Origin: Spirochaetota bacterium
Lineage (GTDB): Bacteria > Spirochaetota > Spirochaetia > Sphaerochaetales > Sphaerochaetaceae
DNA length: 64,000 bases
Assembly: GCA_023401595.1 (NCBI GenBank)
Contig: JAEXDQ010000010.1
Location: forward strand, 57,518 to 121,517
Reading direction: 5' to 3'
The notes under the pieces: model-generated
Databases searched by the model: none
Told to the model about the DNA's origin: nothing
The model's input: only the letters and a program-made list of their open reading frames with translations
Program-made: the position numbers and the translations under genes
Part shown: piece by piece, positions 35,307 to 44,419 of the stretch
Numbering within the stretch: position 1 is the first letter of the stretch
How the letters are laid out: the number at the start of each line of letters is the position of its first letter

Positions 35307-36742
35307 CTTTCCACCACCCCCGCATAATCGGGATGAGGTACGAACGCCCCGCCGCGGCCAATCAGATATTCGTCGGGCAATTCCAGCTTCCGCTTCATCT
35401 CCTTCTGAAACGCCTTGGCCCTCGAAGTCACCTCGAACGGGTCGCATACGCTGGAAAGTCTATTCCAACACTCATCCAAAACAGCCTGTACTTCGGGAAC
35501 GTCTCCCTGCTCCTGTACAAGATCGTGGTTTTCAAGAGGATCGGCCTCCAAGTTGAACAGCTGCGGCGCGTCTTCGGTATAGAATACATATTTATAGTTT
35601 TTCCAACGAATCATGAACATCCCGCCAGGAAGCCCGTGGGCGTTGAACTCGCTGAATGCGAAATCCCTCCGGTCTCCAGCATCTTTTCCCTGTACCAGGG
35701 GCCAGAAGGACTGGCCGTCGATATGCTCCGGAAGGGGAACCCCCATAGCGTCGCAGATAGTCGGAAAGAGATCGACAAGGGATACCGGTTCCGGCACCAC
35801 CCGTTTCCCGCAATTCGAAAAGGAGACGATCATGGGGATTCTCGCGGACTGTTCGAACATGCAGCATTTCCACCACAAGCCATGGTAGCCCAACTGCTCC
35901 CCATGGTCGCTGGTGTAGACGATCATCGTGTCATCGTCCAATCCAAGCTGGGACACCTTGTCCAGGATCAACCCGATCTTCTCATCCAGCTCCTTGATGG
36001 CTGCGTAATAACCAATCCGTACCTTCCTGATGATTTCTTCCGTCGCCATCTCACCGAAGAAATAGCGCCGCAAGGACAGCAACGAATCATTCAGCGAGGT
36101 ATAGGGGGGGAGCATTTCTTTCGGAAGCTCCTCGTCGCCGAACAGCTTCTCGAAATAATCCCAGTTTTCCTGACGCACATGGAACGGAAAGTGCGGTTCT
36201 ATGAATCCGACCTGCAAGACCCAAGGCTCCTGCGCGTCCTTGTGTTCATCGAGCCATGAGAGGGTACTTTTCAACACCTTGTCGTCGAATCGCTCGGTAC
36301 CGTCGCTGATACCGATCTCCTGGAACCGTTTTTCCGCCCCGATCCTGACCACATGGTCATCCCGATAATAGCATCCGAGGTCAGGAATCCTCAGCAACCC
36401 TAGGTTGTCTCCCCCCGCGAAATGATATTCGCCATCGCAATGAAAATGTGTCTTCCCTATCTGATAGACGGGAATACCGTTTTTTTCCATGTGTTCGGCA
36501 ATCCCCAGCACCTTTCCGTCATAGGGCGTCGAGTTGTCCCACGTTCCCAGCCTACAGACATATTGTCCGGTGAACCAACTGGCCCGGGCCGGGACGCAGA
36601 GGGGACAGGAGGTGTAGGCGTTGGAAAAGGTCACCCCATGTCCGGCCATACGGTCAAGCGCGGGAGAGACCGCGTACCTGTCGCCCGAAGAGAAAATGGC
36701 GCTTCCACTGTGTTCATCCGACATAATGGAAATAATATTCAT
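35303..36742 (-). CDS. Cysteine-type sulfatase (first of pair)
   Basis: About 479 residues. It begins MNIISIMSDEHSGSAIFSSG, with the metal-ligand Asp and no leader. It has C49-V-P-A-R in CPLCVPARASWFTG and YTSDHGEQLGYHGLWWKCCM near residue 285. The CxPxR motif marks a formylglycine-dependent sulfatase. It is moderately diverged from its neighbour at 33831, so the two probably remove sulfate from different positions. GGAGG lies 7 bases before the start, which overlaps the stop of the AraC regulator gene. Confidence 0.9.
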   Translation of the reverse strand: MNIISIMSDEHSGSAIFSSGDRYAVSPALDRMAGHGVTFSNAYTSCPLCVPARASWFTGQYVCRLGTWDNSTPYDGKVLGIAEHMEKNGIPVYQIGKTHFHCDGEYHFAGGDNLGLLRIPDLGCYYRDDHVVRIGAEKRFQEIGISDGTERFDDKVLKSTLSWLDEHKDAQEPWVLQVGFIEPHFPFHVRQENWDYFEKLFGDEELPKEMLPPYTSLNDSLLSLRRYFFGEMATEEIIRKVRIGYYAAIKELDEKIGLILDKVSQLGLDDDTMIVYTSDHGEQLGYHGLWWKCCMFEQSARIPMIVSFSNCGKRVVPEPVSLVDLFPTICDAMGVPLPEHIDGQSFWPLVQGKDAGDRRDFAFSEFNAHGLPGGMFMIRWKNYKYVFYTEDAPQLFNLEADPLENHDLVQEQGDVPEVQAVLDECWNRLSSVCDPFEVTSRAKAFQKEMKRKLELPDEYLIGRGGAFVPHPDYAGVVER

Positions 36743-38952
36743 GCTTGTTCCTCCACTGAATCTCGTTTTTTCCTGAATTTGTGCGGGGTCACGCCATAGG
36801 CGTTCTTGAATACCTTGATGAAATACTGGGGGGACCGATATCCCAAAGCAGTGGAAATCTCCTGCACAGGCATGTCCTGATAGAGCAGCTCGACCGCCTT
36901 TTGCAGTTTCCTCTCGGTGACGAACTCCATGTAGTTGCACCCCATCAGGGATTTGAAGGAGCGGCTCAACGCATCCTCCCTGATTCCCAGCTTGTCGGCC
37001 AGCATGCCCAAGGAGACATCGTGGTACAGGTTCTCTTCGACGATCCTGCTGATTTTCTGTGAAAGGGCGTTATCGGATTTCGTCCTGCTTTCGCTTATCG
37101 CATTGATCACTGTCCCTGAAATCTTGCCCATCCAGTCCTTGTACTCCGCTATAGTCCCTATCCTTTTTGAATACGCCCGGATGTCGTAGCCCAGGATCGT
37201 CCACATGTCGATCTTGTTTTGCGAAAGGATGTTGTAGATGGAAGTCACCAAGTCGCCAAGGGTGGCCTTGCTGTATTGGACGGAATATTCACCCTTCTCC
37301 AGATCGTCGAACAGCTTCCCCATCAGCTGGAGGGTCGGTTCCTTCTGTTCCAATTTGATGAACTTCTCAATCTGGGACAACAGGTTCACATGGTCGCCAA
37401 AAGGCTTTTTCTCTTCCAAGCGCAAGGAATCCCGCAGCAGAACCAAATCCTTTCCATCGAGGAACCGGTATTCATAGACATCCATCGCAGATGAAAAACT
37501 GTTTTGAAAACCATTTGTCCGCAAAGGACAGATACCCCCGACATCTATCCGCAGATCCGTACCCAACCGGCTGATCTTCTGCAATCTGTCGTCGCCCAGC
37601 ACCGGTTCCTTGAGGATGAACGCGAAAGCGATTCGCGCCGGGGAAGCGAACGAGGTGAACAATACGGTATCGCCGTCCCGCGACAAGCTCTCGACGCATT
37701 CCTGAACGTCCTCGAGAGAGACTTCCGTATCCTTCGTCGATTGCTCGACGATGACGCAGCAGACATAATCGCCGCAAGCGGCCTGGTAGACCGAATCGTA
37801 GACATCCTTGTCCGCCCTGTTTATGAAAAGGGATCGCAACAGCGACTGGTTCTTGTAACTCTTGCTTACATCGTCCAGATTCTCAATGGTCGTCTCCATG
37901 GTCTTCAAGGTCTGTCCGAGGCTCCCCTTCGCCTTGATGCCGACGCTATGGGAAAAGCTCACGATATAGTTCTTATAGACCAGATAGTTCAGGACGGTGA
38001 GCAATCCCAGACACAGGATGTTGCAGAGTATAAGCAGGATCAGGTTCCTCACCAGCCGGGTGTTGTCCTCGGAATATCCGGGATAGAGCATCTTGTAGCC
38101 GATGAAACTGCAATATTCCAGATTCGTACTGAACGAGACGTTGCTCCATGATACGAATTTGCCGTCGGCGTTGGTTATCTGCCAGGTGGAATTCCCATCA
38201 TGAGCATCCAGACTCATGTTTTCCACGAACTGCCGTTGCCAATCGAAATCGGAACTTCCGAATACCACCTTCCCTTCAGGATCCAATATCCAGGCCGACA
38301 GATAGAAGCCTTTGTCGGGCAGCTTGATCAGATCGGGATCGAAATGGAGCGCTATATAGATTCCCTTGTCACCCCATCGTTTGTTGGAGATCTTTTGAAC
38401 ATACGACATCGTAGGATTGTCGCTTGGATAACTATTGGCCTCGAAAGGCAGGAAGCAGCTTCGGCCCAAGGAAGGAGGGATTTTCTCAAACCAAGGAAGA
38501 TATCCCCGGACCTGGGCCGCGGAATCGACGGCATGCACATAGGCGAAATTGGTGACGACCGTACCGCTCCCTTCATAGTAGATGTCCATGCTGTAGAGGA
38601 ACGGGTATGTCTTCTGGATTTTGGACAAGACGGTGTTGAGGTTCCTCACCGCCTCCGAGCTTCCGATGATCGAATGCTCCTGAGGATACAACAGGGCGTA
38701 GTTGTCGCTCGTCTCGGAAAAATAGAGGCTCGGAATGGCCAGCATGGTCTTGAACTGCACATCGATATTCTCGATGTACAGTTCGATCTCTTTCGTCGCC
38801 GAAGCCCTGAACTTCTCCTCGTACGCTTTTTCTTCCTCGCGATAGAAAAAACAATAGTTGAACAAAGACAACAGGAGGAGAGACACCAGATTGATGACCA
38901 ATAGCCCTGAGAGAAAGAAATAGTTGGTTTTTCGTGTCCTGATTGCATCCAT
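36739..38952 (-). CDS. Membrane-anchored AraC-family regulator of the sulfated-glycan operon
   Basis: 737 residues. An N-terminal helix (about 13-35), an extracytoplasmic sensor region (about 36-290), a second helix (LILLILCNILCLGLLTVL), a cytoplasmic linker and a C-terminal AraC DNA-binding domain (about 635-735; LADKLGIREDALSRSFKSL and ISTALGYRSPQYFIKVFKNA). Such proteins sense a ligand outside the membrane and activate carbohydrate operons directly. It lies inside the operon, after the LplBC permeases and before the enzymes, with its stop overlapping the first sulfatase start. No good ribosome site precedes its ATG, which is 9 bases after the LplC stop. It probably controls the whole operon and perhaps the two heparinase genes. 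Confidence 0.85.
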   Translation of the reverse strand: MDAIRTRKTNYFFLSGLLVINLVSLLLLSLFNYCFFYREEEKAYEEKFRASATKEIELYIENIDVQFKTMLAIPSLYFSETSDNYALLYPQEHSIIGSSEAVRNLNTVLSKIQKTYPFLYSMDIYYEGSGTVVTNFAYVHAVDSAAQVRGYLPWFEKIPPSLGRSCFLPFEANSYPSDNPTMSYVQKISNKRWGDKGIYIALHFDPDLIKLPDKGFYLSAWILDPEGKVVFGSSDFDWQRQFVENMSLDAHDGNSTWQITNADGKFVSWSNVSFSTNLEYCSFIGYKMLYPGYSEDNTRLVRNLILLILCNILCLGLLTVLNYLVYKNYIVSFSHSVGIKAKGSLGQTLKTMETTIENLDDVSKSYKNQSLLRSLFINRADKDVYDSVYQAACGDYVCCVIVEQSTKDTEVSLEDVQECVESLSRDGDTVLFTSFASPARIAFAFILKEPVLGDDRLQKISRLGTDLRIDVGGICPLRTNGFQNSFSSAMDVYEYRFLDGKDLVLLRDSLRLEEKKPFGDHVNLLSQIEKFIKLEQKEPTLQLMGKLFDDLEKGEYSVQYSKATLGDLVTSIYNILSQNKIDMWTILGYDIRAYSKRIGTIAEYKDWMGKISGTVINAISESRTKSDNALSQKISRIVEENLYHDVSLGMLADKLGIREDALSRSFKSLMGCNYMEFVTERKLQKAVELLYQDMPVQEISTALGYRSPQYFIKVFKNAYGVTPHKFRKKRDSVEEQA

Positions 38953-38961
38953 GACCGTATG

Positions 38962-39831
38962 TTACTGTTTCACGGCGCCCACTACCATACCCTTGATAAA
39001 ATAGCGCTGGAGCAGAGGATAGGAGCATACGATAGGAATGAGCGACAATACCAGCGCGGCCATCTTCATGGTCTCGGTATGCACGATCATGCCCGTCTGT
39101 TCCATCTCATTGGTCTGGCCGCTGGCGATGATCATCTGAAGCAGGTATTGCAACGTGAATTTTTCCCGTTTCGTAATGTACAGCATGCAGTCCATCCATG
39201 AATTCCAATGCTGGACGCAGTACCACAAGGCTATGGTAGCGATCACCGGAGTAGCCAAGGGGACGTACAGGCTCGCAAGAATCTTGAAATCGGAGGCGCC
39301 GTCTATTTTCGCGGATTCTTCAATGGCTTCGGGAATCGTCATGAAATAGTTGCGCGTGATGATCAACGCATATCCGGTTATCAGGGTAGGAAGGATAAAG
39401 ACCGCGAACTTGTTGATCAGCCCCAGCTGCTTGATCAGCAGATATGTCGGAATCATGCCGCCGGAGAAATACATGGTGAACACGATGAACAGCATGATTC
39501 CTTTCCTGTGGGGAAGATTCCGTTTGGAAAGCGGGTATGCGGTCAAGACGGTCATGAGGACACAGGATACCGTACCTACGACGGCCCTCATGATCGTATT
39601 GAGATAGCTATGGAGGAAGTCCCTGTCGGACATGATCTTCTCATATCCGGAAAAATCGAATTCCGTCGGGAACAGATGGAATCCATTCTTGTTCACTACC
39701 TTGGCGGGGCTCATCGATACGGTGATCACCTGCATGAAGGGCAGGATGATGGATATGGACAGTACGATGACCAAAGCATAGACGATACAGTCCACGACGT
39801 AATCTTCCGTCGTCTTTTTCATTTTTGTCAT
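38962..39831 (-). CDS. lplC: Carbohydrate ABC transporter permease, LplC type
   Basis: About 289 residues with six membrane helices and the EAA loop EESAKIDGASDFKILASLYVP, ending FIKGMVVGAVKQ as usual for LplC/YtcP permeases. I start it at MTKMKKTTED because GAGGTG precedes it. It forms the channel with the LplB-type permease upstream. No ATPase gene is present in this locus, so a shared MsmK/UgpC-type ATPase encoded elsewhere is likely. Confidence 0.87.
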   Translation of the reverse strand: MTKMKKTTEDYVVDCIVYALVIVLSISIILPFMQVITVSMSPAKVVNKNGFHLFPTEFDFSGYEKIMSDRDFLHSYLNTIMRAVVGTVSCVLMTVLTAYPLSKRNLPHRKGIMLFIVFTMYFSGGMIPTYLLIKQLGLINKFAVFILPTLITGYALIITRNYFMTIPEAIEESAKIDGASDFKILASLYVPLATPVIATIALWYCVQHWNSWMDCMLYITKREKFTLQYLLQMIIASGQTNEMEQTGMIVHTETMKMAALVLSLIPIVCSYPLLQRYFIKGMVVGAVKQ

Positions 39832-39842
39832 ATTCTTCACCT

Positions 39843-40793
39843 CTACCAAAGGGCGTAGTCGCTGGTTCTTCTGGCTACATAGTTGGTAAGCAGGACCAGG
39901 ATCATGGAGATGGTGTTCTTGAATAGATCGACGGCCGTCGTAAAGCTATACTGCATGTTCATGATTCCCATCCGGTACACGAAGGTGGAGATCACGTCGC
40001 CCACCCCATATGTCGTCGGGGTCAGGAAGTTATACACCTGCTGGAAGCTGTCGTTCAGGATTTTCCCCGATTCCATAATGAACATCACGGTAAAAATAGG
40101 TACAAGCGATGGAAGCGTGACGTGGAGTATCTGCTTGATCCTTCCCGCGCCGTCGATTTCAGCCGCCTCATACAACGAAGGGTCTATCGACGTGATCGCA
40201 GACAGATATACGATTGAACCCCATCCCACCGACTTCCAGAGATCCGTCAGAACCAGGACTCCCCTGAAATACCTGGCGTCCGCGATAAAGAAGATGGTAT
40301 CCAGGCCCAGCTGCTGCCGAAGTATGTTGATCGGCCCTCTGGAAGGGGAAAGGAACTCGATGAACACGCCGGAAATGACGACCCAGGAGATGAAATGGGG
40401 AAGGTAGGAGATCGATTGGGTGACTTTCTTGAACTTCGGCCTTTTTATCTCGTTCAGGGCCAGGCAAAGCACGACGGGCGCCGGGAAACAGATCAAAAGC
40501 TTGTACAGGCTGATGATCAACGTATTCCTGAAAACGGAAAAAAAGAACGGATTGGAGAGCAACGCCTTGAAATGCTTCAGTCCTACGAAGGAACTTCCGG
40601 TAACGCCTTTGAGGGGGTAGTAATCCTGGAAAGCTATTACAAGACCATACATCGGTCCATAGTGGAAAACCAAATAATAGATGAATGCCGGTATCAACAT
40701 GAGATACAGCATTCCATATTTCTTGACGTTGTTCTTTGTTCTCAAAGCTCTCGCTTCTCTCCTGCTTCCCGTCAACGCTCTTGCCTTGTCCAT
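39843..40793 (-). CDS. lplB: Carbohydrate ABC transporter permease, LplB type
   Basis: About 316 residues with six helices, LMLIPAFIYYLVFHYGPMYG at the N-terminus and the coupling loop YEAAEIDGAGRIKQILHVTL. LplB permeases work with LplC and a large lipoprotein-type binding protein to import oligosaccharides. I use ATG 40793 after GAGG; a TTG seven codons earlier is open. It is separated from the binding-protein gene by a strong hairpin. Confidence 0.87.
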   Translation of the reverse strand: MDKARALTGSRREARALRTKNNVKKYGMLYLMLIPAFIYYLVFHYGPMYGLVIAFQDYYPLKGVTGSSFVGLKHFKALLSNPFFFSVFRNTLIISLYKLLICFPAPVVLCLALNEIKRPKFKKVTQSISYLPHFISWVVISGVFIEFLSPSRGPINILRQQLGLDTIFFIADARYFRGVLVLTDLWKSVGWGSIVYLSAITSIDPSLYEAAEIDGAGRIKQILHVTLPSLVPIFTVMFIMESGKILNDSFQQVYNFLTPTTYGVGDVISTFVYRMGIMNMQYSFTTAVDLFKNTISMILVLLTNYVARRTSDYALW

Positions 40794-40820
40794 CCCGCTA
40801 TTCCTCACAAACAACCGACA

Positions 40821-40844
40821 TCATATCGCCTTGCGGCGATATGA
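40821..40844 (-). terminator. Hairpin between binding-protein and LplB genes
   Basis: TCATATCGCC and GGCGATATGA form a perfect 10-bp stem with a 4-nt loop. There is no U-tract on the transcript, so partial attenuation or mRNA stabilisation of the binding-protein message is more likely than full termination. Confidence 0.6.
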
Positions 40845-40857
40845 TGTTCAAGGTCCT

Positions 40858-42417
40858 TTATTTTATGAAATTGGCCGCGTAGGCTTCCTGTACGGCTTTT
40901 TCAGCCTTCGCACCGCCAAGCGACTTGAACTGCTCTACAAACGTATCGAAATAACTGACGGGTTTCGCACCAGAAATGATATCGTAATAAGTCTGCTGGG
41001 TCAGCGTCGTCAAAGTGGCGATACATTCAGCGAATTCCTGTGTGGCGGGAGCGTTGAATCTCCAATAACCATTTCCAGTCACAGAGTGGCCGAAGCTGGT
41101 CTTCACATCGTCGACATGCTCAGAGAAATAGGTCGTTCCACCAAAATCGAATTCAAGGGGACCGAGTTTCCGCAGGTCCGCATCGCCTAGCAGGCGCTGG
41201 TTGCCATATTTGGTTCTCACGAAATGTTCGCCTTCGATTCCATAGTTCGCGAGGGTCGCGTATTCAGGATCAGAGAAATAAGCGTCAAGCATGGCAAGGA
41301 AGGTATCGACTTTTCTCGGATCCTGCGCGCATTTGGTCGTGATGACCGTCAGTCTGCCGACCTTCGCCCAGCCTTCCGTTCCGCTCAATCCAGTCGGTCC
41401 GACCGGAGCGGGTCCAAAGACGATATCGGCATCAGGATTCAGCGCCTTGAGCTCCTTCATGCACTGCCCCCAGTTGTTGGGATCGGTCGTGTCGGTGCTG
41501 GCGTTCAGATAGTGATATGGCTGTGCGCAGGTCACGCCGATCTGTCCGTTCATGAAGGCATGGGAGAACCAGTTGTATCCGCCGTGTCTCTCGCCAGTGA
41601 TGAACTCCTTGTCTATGATTCCTCTCTTGTACCAGTCGTTCAGCAACGCCAGAACGGTCTTCGCCTCGGGTTTGATCCATGGGAAGAACGGAACGTTGTC
41701 GTCGCCAAGCTGCATTTCCTCGATCTTGAAATTAGGCTGGGCGCCGGTGACGCAACGCAGGCCGTATGCGCCGAATATAGCGTTGAACGTCCGTTCCGCC
41801 ATGCCGGCGGTGTTTTTCTTGCCATCGCCGTCAGGATCGTTCTCTACGAAGGCGACCATGACTTTCTCGAATTCCTCAAGCGTTTTCGGCACTTCGAGCC
41901 CAAGCTTGTCCAGCCAGTCCTTGCGCCATACCAAGACCATGGGGACGGCTTCCATCGGACATGCTATACCATAGTTCTTTCCATTGTAGACCATCGTCGA
42001 CCAGAGCGCTCCGGTATCATTCTTGTCGGCTTCCGCCGCGAAGTGAGGAGCCTTCTCCCTGATCATCTCAATGGGAAGCTCGGCGATGATGCCGCCGTCG
42101 ACCAATTGCGCGATCTGGTTGGAATTGTCAAGGATCAGAACGTCCGGCATCTCCCCACCGGCGAACCTGACGTTCAAATTCTCAAAGAACCTGCTGGGGT
42201 TGACGTTCCATGAACTCAAATCGACATTGAATCTTTCTTCAATCTGTTTCACCACAGGAGCCTCAGGATCGACCTCTACGGAATTCTTGCTGATAAGCCA
42301 CTCCATTTTGACCGGTTCATCGCTCTTGACGGCGGATGACGCCTCCTTGGCACCTGCTGCAAAAATCAAACTCGCTGCAAACAAAGCCAGGAATAATACC
42401 GCAAATGTTTTTTTCAT
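40858..42417 (-). CDS. lplA: Carbohydrate-binding protein of the Lpl-type importer
   Basis: 519 residues. The leader ends LIFAAGAKEASS, a spirochaete-style export signal. The body is a family 1 binding protein of the long LplA type, with PDVLILDNSNQIAQLVDGG, GIACPMEAVPMVLVWRKDWL and a calcium-site-like VENDPDGDGKKNTAG. Such long proteins bind oligosaccharides; given the downstream enzymes the ligand is probably a sulfated, uronate-containing oligosaccharide. TTAGGAGG precedes the start. It is the first gene of the operon 42417 to 27675. Confidence 0.88.
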   Translation of the reverse strand: MKKTFAVLFLALFAASLIFAAGAKEASSAVKSDEPVKMEWLISKNSVEVDPEAPVVKQIEERFNVDLSSWNVNPSRFFENLNVRFAGGEMPDVLILDNSNQIAQLVDGGIIAELPIEMIREKAPHFAAEADKNDTGALWSTMVYNGKNYGIACPMEAVPMVLVWRKDWLDKLGLEVPKTLEEFEKVMVAFVENDPDGDGKKNTAGMAERTFNAIFGAYGLRCVTGAQPNFKIEEMQLGDDNVPFFPWIKPEAKTVLALLNDWYKRGIIDKEFITGERHGGYNWFSHAFMNGQIGVTCAQPYHYLNASTDTTDPNNWGQCMKELKALNPDADIVFGPAPVGPTGLSGTEGWAKVGRLTVITTKCAQDPRKVDTFLAMLDAYFSDPEYATLANYGIEGEHFVRTKYGNQRLLGDADLRKLGPLEFDFGGTTYFSEHVDDVKTSFGHSVTGNGYWRFNAPATQEFAECIATLTTLTQQTYYDIISGAKPVSYFDTFVEQFKSLGGAKAEKAVQEAYAANFIK

Positions 42418-42442
42418 TTTGCACCTCCTAATCGGTAAAAAA

Positions 42443-42472
42443 AGTATAGGAGCCCCTTTCTCGATAACTCAA
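42443..42472 (-). promoter_or_regulatory. Promoter of the sulfated-glycan operon
   Basis: On the minus strand TTGAGT (42467-42472) and TATACT (42443-42448) are separated by 18 bases, 26 bases before the binding-protein start codon. The weak -35 and long spacer fit an activator-dependent promoter. Confidence 0.5.
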
Positions 42473-42760
42473 TGGCTTTTTTATGTAAAATATGGCACTT
42501 TTTTGCAGACCTCCCCCACAGTCCGCATTTTGTGTCATTTCTGAGTATTTTCTTATGACAAACTGATTTCCGATTTATGAAAATGCCCCCCAGACAAGAA
42601 AACGGAAATAAAAAGAGGGCGTCCGCCGCCTTGAGGTTCTCAAGGACAATGGACGCCTCCCCTTTCGCCGCCGTTGGCCGCGCCTACGGTTTATCTAAAG
42701 AAAATAGCAGCATATCAGAGGAAAAGCAGGGGCGCGGAAATCGACGAAGCACATGCGCCA
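42473..42760. other. Gene-free spacer with the DUF362 terminator
   Basis: No supported gene. It holds the terminator at 42609-42660 and, next to the promoter, AT-rich sequence where the AraC regulator would be expected to bind. I could not identify a convincing direct repeat for that regulator. Confidence 0.5.
42609..42660 (-). terminator. Rho-independent terminator of the DUF362 gene
   Basis: Read on the minus strand, GAGGCGTCC pairs with GGACGCCCTC, and an inner CCTTGAG-AAC-CTCAAGG arm stacks within. The structure is followed by TTTTTATTT. It lies about 100 bases past the DUF362 stop. Confidence 0.75.
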
Positions 42761-43768
42761 TCATTGGAGGGCATCGAACGGAACGATACCGTTAACCGCG
42801 TCTTTCGCTACGATTCTTACGTCGCCGTTGTCGATATCTATCAGGCTGTACCGGTCGTTGCCCATTCCCAGTTCCTTCATATAGGAGAGCTGACGCAGGC
42901 CGTGGCGGGATTCAAATCGTTCGACCAGATCATGATGATCCTCTTCCCGCATGGCATAGACGATATCGACGCAGGCCTGGTCAACGGACAAGATATCCGT
43001 CGACGCACAGATTCCAACGTTCGGGGTGACGACGGGCGAAGCGGCAAGACCTTCGCAGTCGCACGATACCGACATGTTGCGCATCACGTTTATGAATACG
43101 ATATGTTCACCAAAATAATCGGCGACGGCTTTCGCGGATTCCGTCATCCGCTCCATGAATTCCTCCTTGGCGATATCCCATTGGTCATCCTGCCCGGGAG
43201 TCGTATGGATCATGGCTTTACCGATTCTCCCATCCGCGCAACCTATGCCGATGTTCTTGTCCGAACCGCCGAAACCACCCTGCGTATGGCCTTTGAAATG
43301 GGTCAGCACGAGCAAAGAATCATAGTTGACAAGGTTTTTTCCCATGGACATCTCGTCGAACCATCTGCCTCCGTTCACAGGAAGGATGACTGCGCCATCC
43401 TCATCCATGATATCGACGGGGGCGAACGTCCAACCATTTATTTCAAGCGTCTTCCTATGCTGTTTTGTCGTGTACCTATCTCCCTCATAATAGGAGTTCG
43501 TCTCGACAATCGTCGCACCTGGCAATTCCCTCCGCACGAGTTCCTCTACCCAGGAGCGGGGGATGATATTGGGACCGAGCCGTTCACCTGTGTGCAGCTT
43601 GATTCCCACTTTCCCAGTCAGGTTCCCACTGACACGCTCATAGATTTTCCGTAGCCCTTCAGAGGAAAGGTCGCGGGTGAAATACACTGCGGACTCCCTT
43701 CCGGTACGCTTTTCGTACGGAACATAACGCTCGCCACCCATACCAGGGATTATTTTCTTGTTCTCCAT
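42761..43768 (-). CDS. DUF362 family protein
   Basis: 335 residues matching DUF362: KVGIKLHTGE, the LTHFKGHTQGGFGGSDKNIGIGCADG block, and HTTPGQDDQWD. No CxxCxxC ferredoxin motif is present, unlike the longer DUF362-ferredoxin fusions, so this is the stand-alone form. The function of the family is not settled. GGAGG sits 6 bases before the ATG. It follows the cyclophilin-fold lipoprotein by 15 bases in a two-gene operon driven from the MerR-type promoter at 44420-44450, which hints at a redox or stress response. Confidence 0.82.
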   Translation of the reverse strand: MENKKIIPGMGGERYVPYEKRTGRESAVYFTRDLSSEGLRKIYERVSGNLTGKVGIKLHTGERLGPNIIPRSWVEELVRRELPGATIVETNSYYEGDRYTTKQHRKTLEINGWTFAPVDIMDEDGAVILPVNGGRWFDEMSMGKNLVNYDSLLVLTHFKGHTQGGFGGSDKNIGIGCADGRIGKAMIHTTPGQDDQWDIAKEEFMERMTESAKAVADYFGEHIVFINVMRNMSVSCDCEGLAASPVVTPNVGICASTDILSVDQACVDIVYAMREEDHHDLVERFESRHGLRQLSYMKELGMGNDRYSLIDIDNGDVRIVAKDAVNGIVPFDALQ

Positions 43769-43783
43769 GTCATACCTCCTGCC

Positions 43784-44290
43784 TTATAGCGTATCAAGTG
43801 AAAGAGTAACGGTAACATCGCCGTCGCCGAGAACCGCTTTGAGTTCCGTTTGTGAAACATCCCGTATCTTACCGAGACGTGTAAAATTCCACGTGTTGGT
43901 ATCGTAATAGATCACGAACCGTTTGCCGAGATACAGGATCAGATCGCCGGGTTCGGTCGTGATAGCCTCATCGTTGCGAGGCAATGTCAGGCCAAGCTCG
44001 CCGACTTTCTCAAAGCTGGCGTAATCCTCCATGTCGATTGTCAAAGGCCCTTCCGCCAACAGAGCCTTCAACGCTTTCGTGGATGAATTTTCCGCAAGCG
44101 TCGCTGTCAGGACGCAACCGTTGACGCGGATGAAAAGCGTGTCCGACGATATGCTCGGCCCGTGTCCAGAGTACATGCCAGCAGGTGCCTGACCGGTATT
44201 CGGGGTCTCGGATACGGCAGATTCACCGCAAGCCGCCAAGGGCAAGCCCATTGAGAGCATCAGCAGAACCGCAAATATGCTTTTTTTCAT
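43784..44290 (-). CDS. Cyclophilin-like-fold lipoprotein
   Basis: 168 residues. Residues 1-21 form a lipoprotein signal with lipobox LAAC. The remainder matches the cyclophilin-like fold family by its order: FIRVNGCVLTATLAENSSTKALKALL, TIDMEDYASFEKVGELGLTLPRND, EPGDLILYLGKRFVIYYDTN and TRLGKI. It is not a known peptidyl-prolyl isomerase. AAGGA precedes the start MKKSIFAVLL. It should be anchored on the outer face of a membrane. It is co-transcribed with the DUF362 gene. Confidence 0.8.
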   Translation of the reverse strand: MKKSIFAVLLMLSMGLPLAACGESAVSETPNTGQAPAGMYSGHGPSISSDTLFIRVNGCVLTATLAENSSTKALKALLAEGPLTIDMEDYASFEKVGELGLTLPRNDEAITTEPGDLILYLGKRFVIYYDTNTWNFTRLGKIRDVSQTELKAVLGDGDVTVTLSLDTL

Positions 44291-44419
44291 AAGGCGTCCT
44301 TTTTTCCGGCTTCCCAATATCGCCGGTCCGGGGTTCCTTCGCAATGGCCTATGTATTGTTTCAACCCGATTTCCCCCGTTTTTTCCCGCGATACGATATC
44401 CGGAGATTTCATACGGGTT

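Noticed and set aside
34374..35327. A 317-codon plus-strand frame opposite a sulfatase
   Set aside because: Shadow of the sulfatase gene on the other strand, with no independent evidence of coding.
42490..42520. TGGCAC followed by TTTTTTGCA near 42493, resembling a sigma-54 -24/-12 promoter
   Set aside because: The spacing between GG and GC is one base short of the strict requirement, and it points away from the gene it would need to serve.
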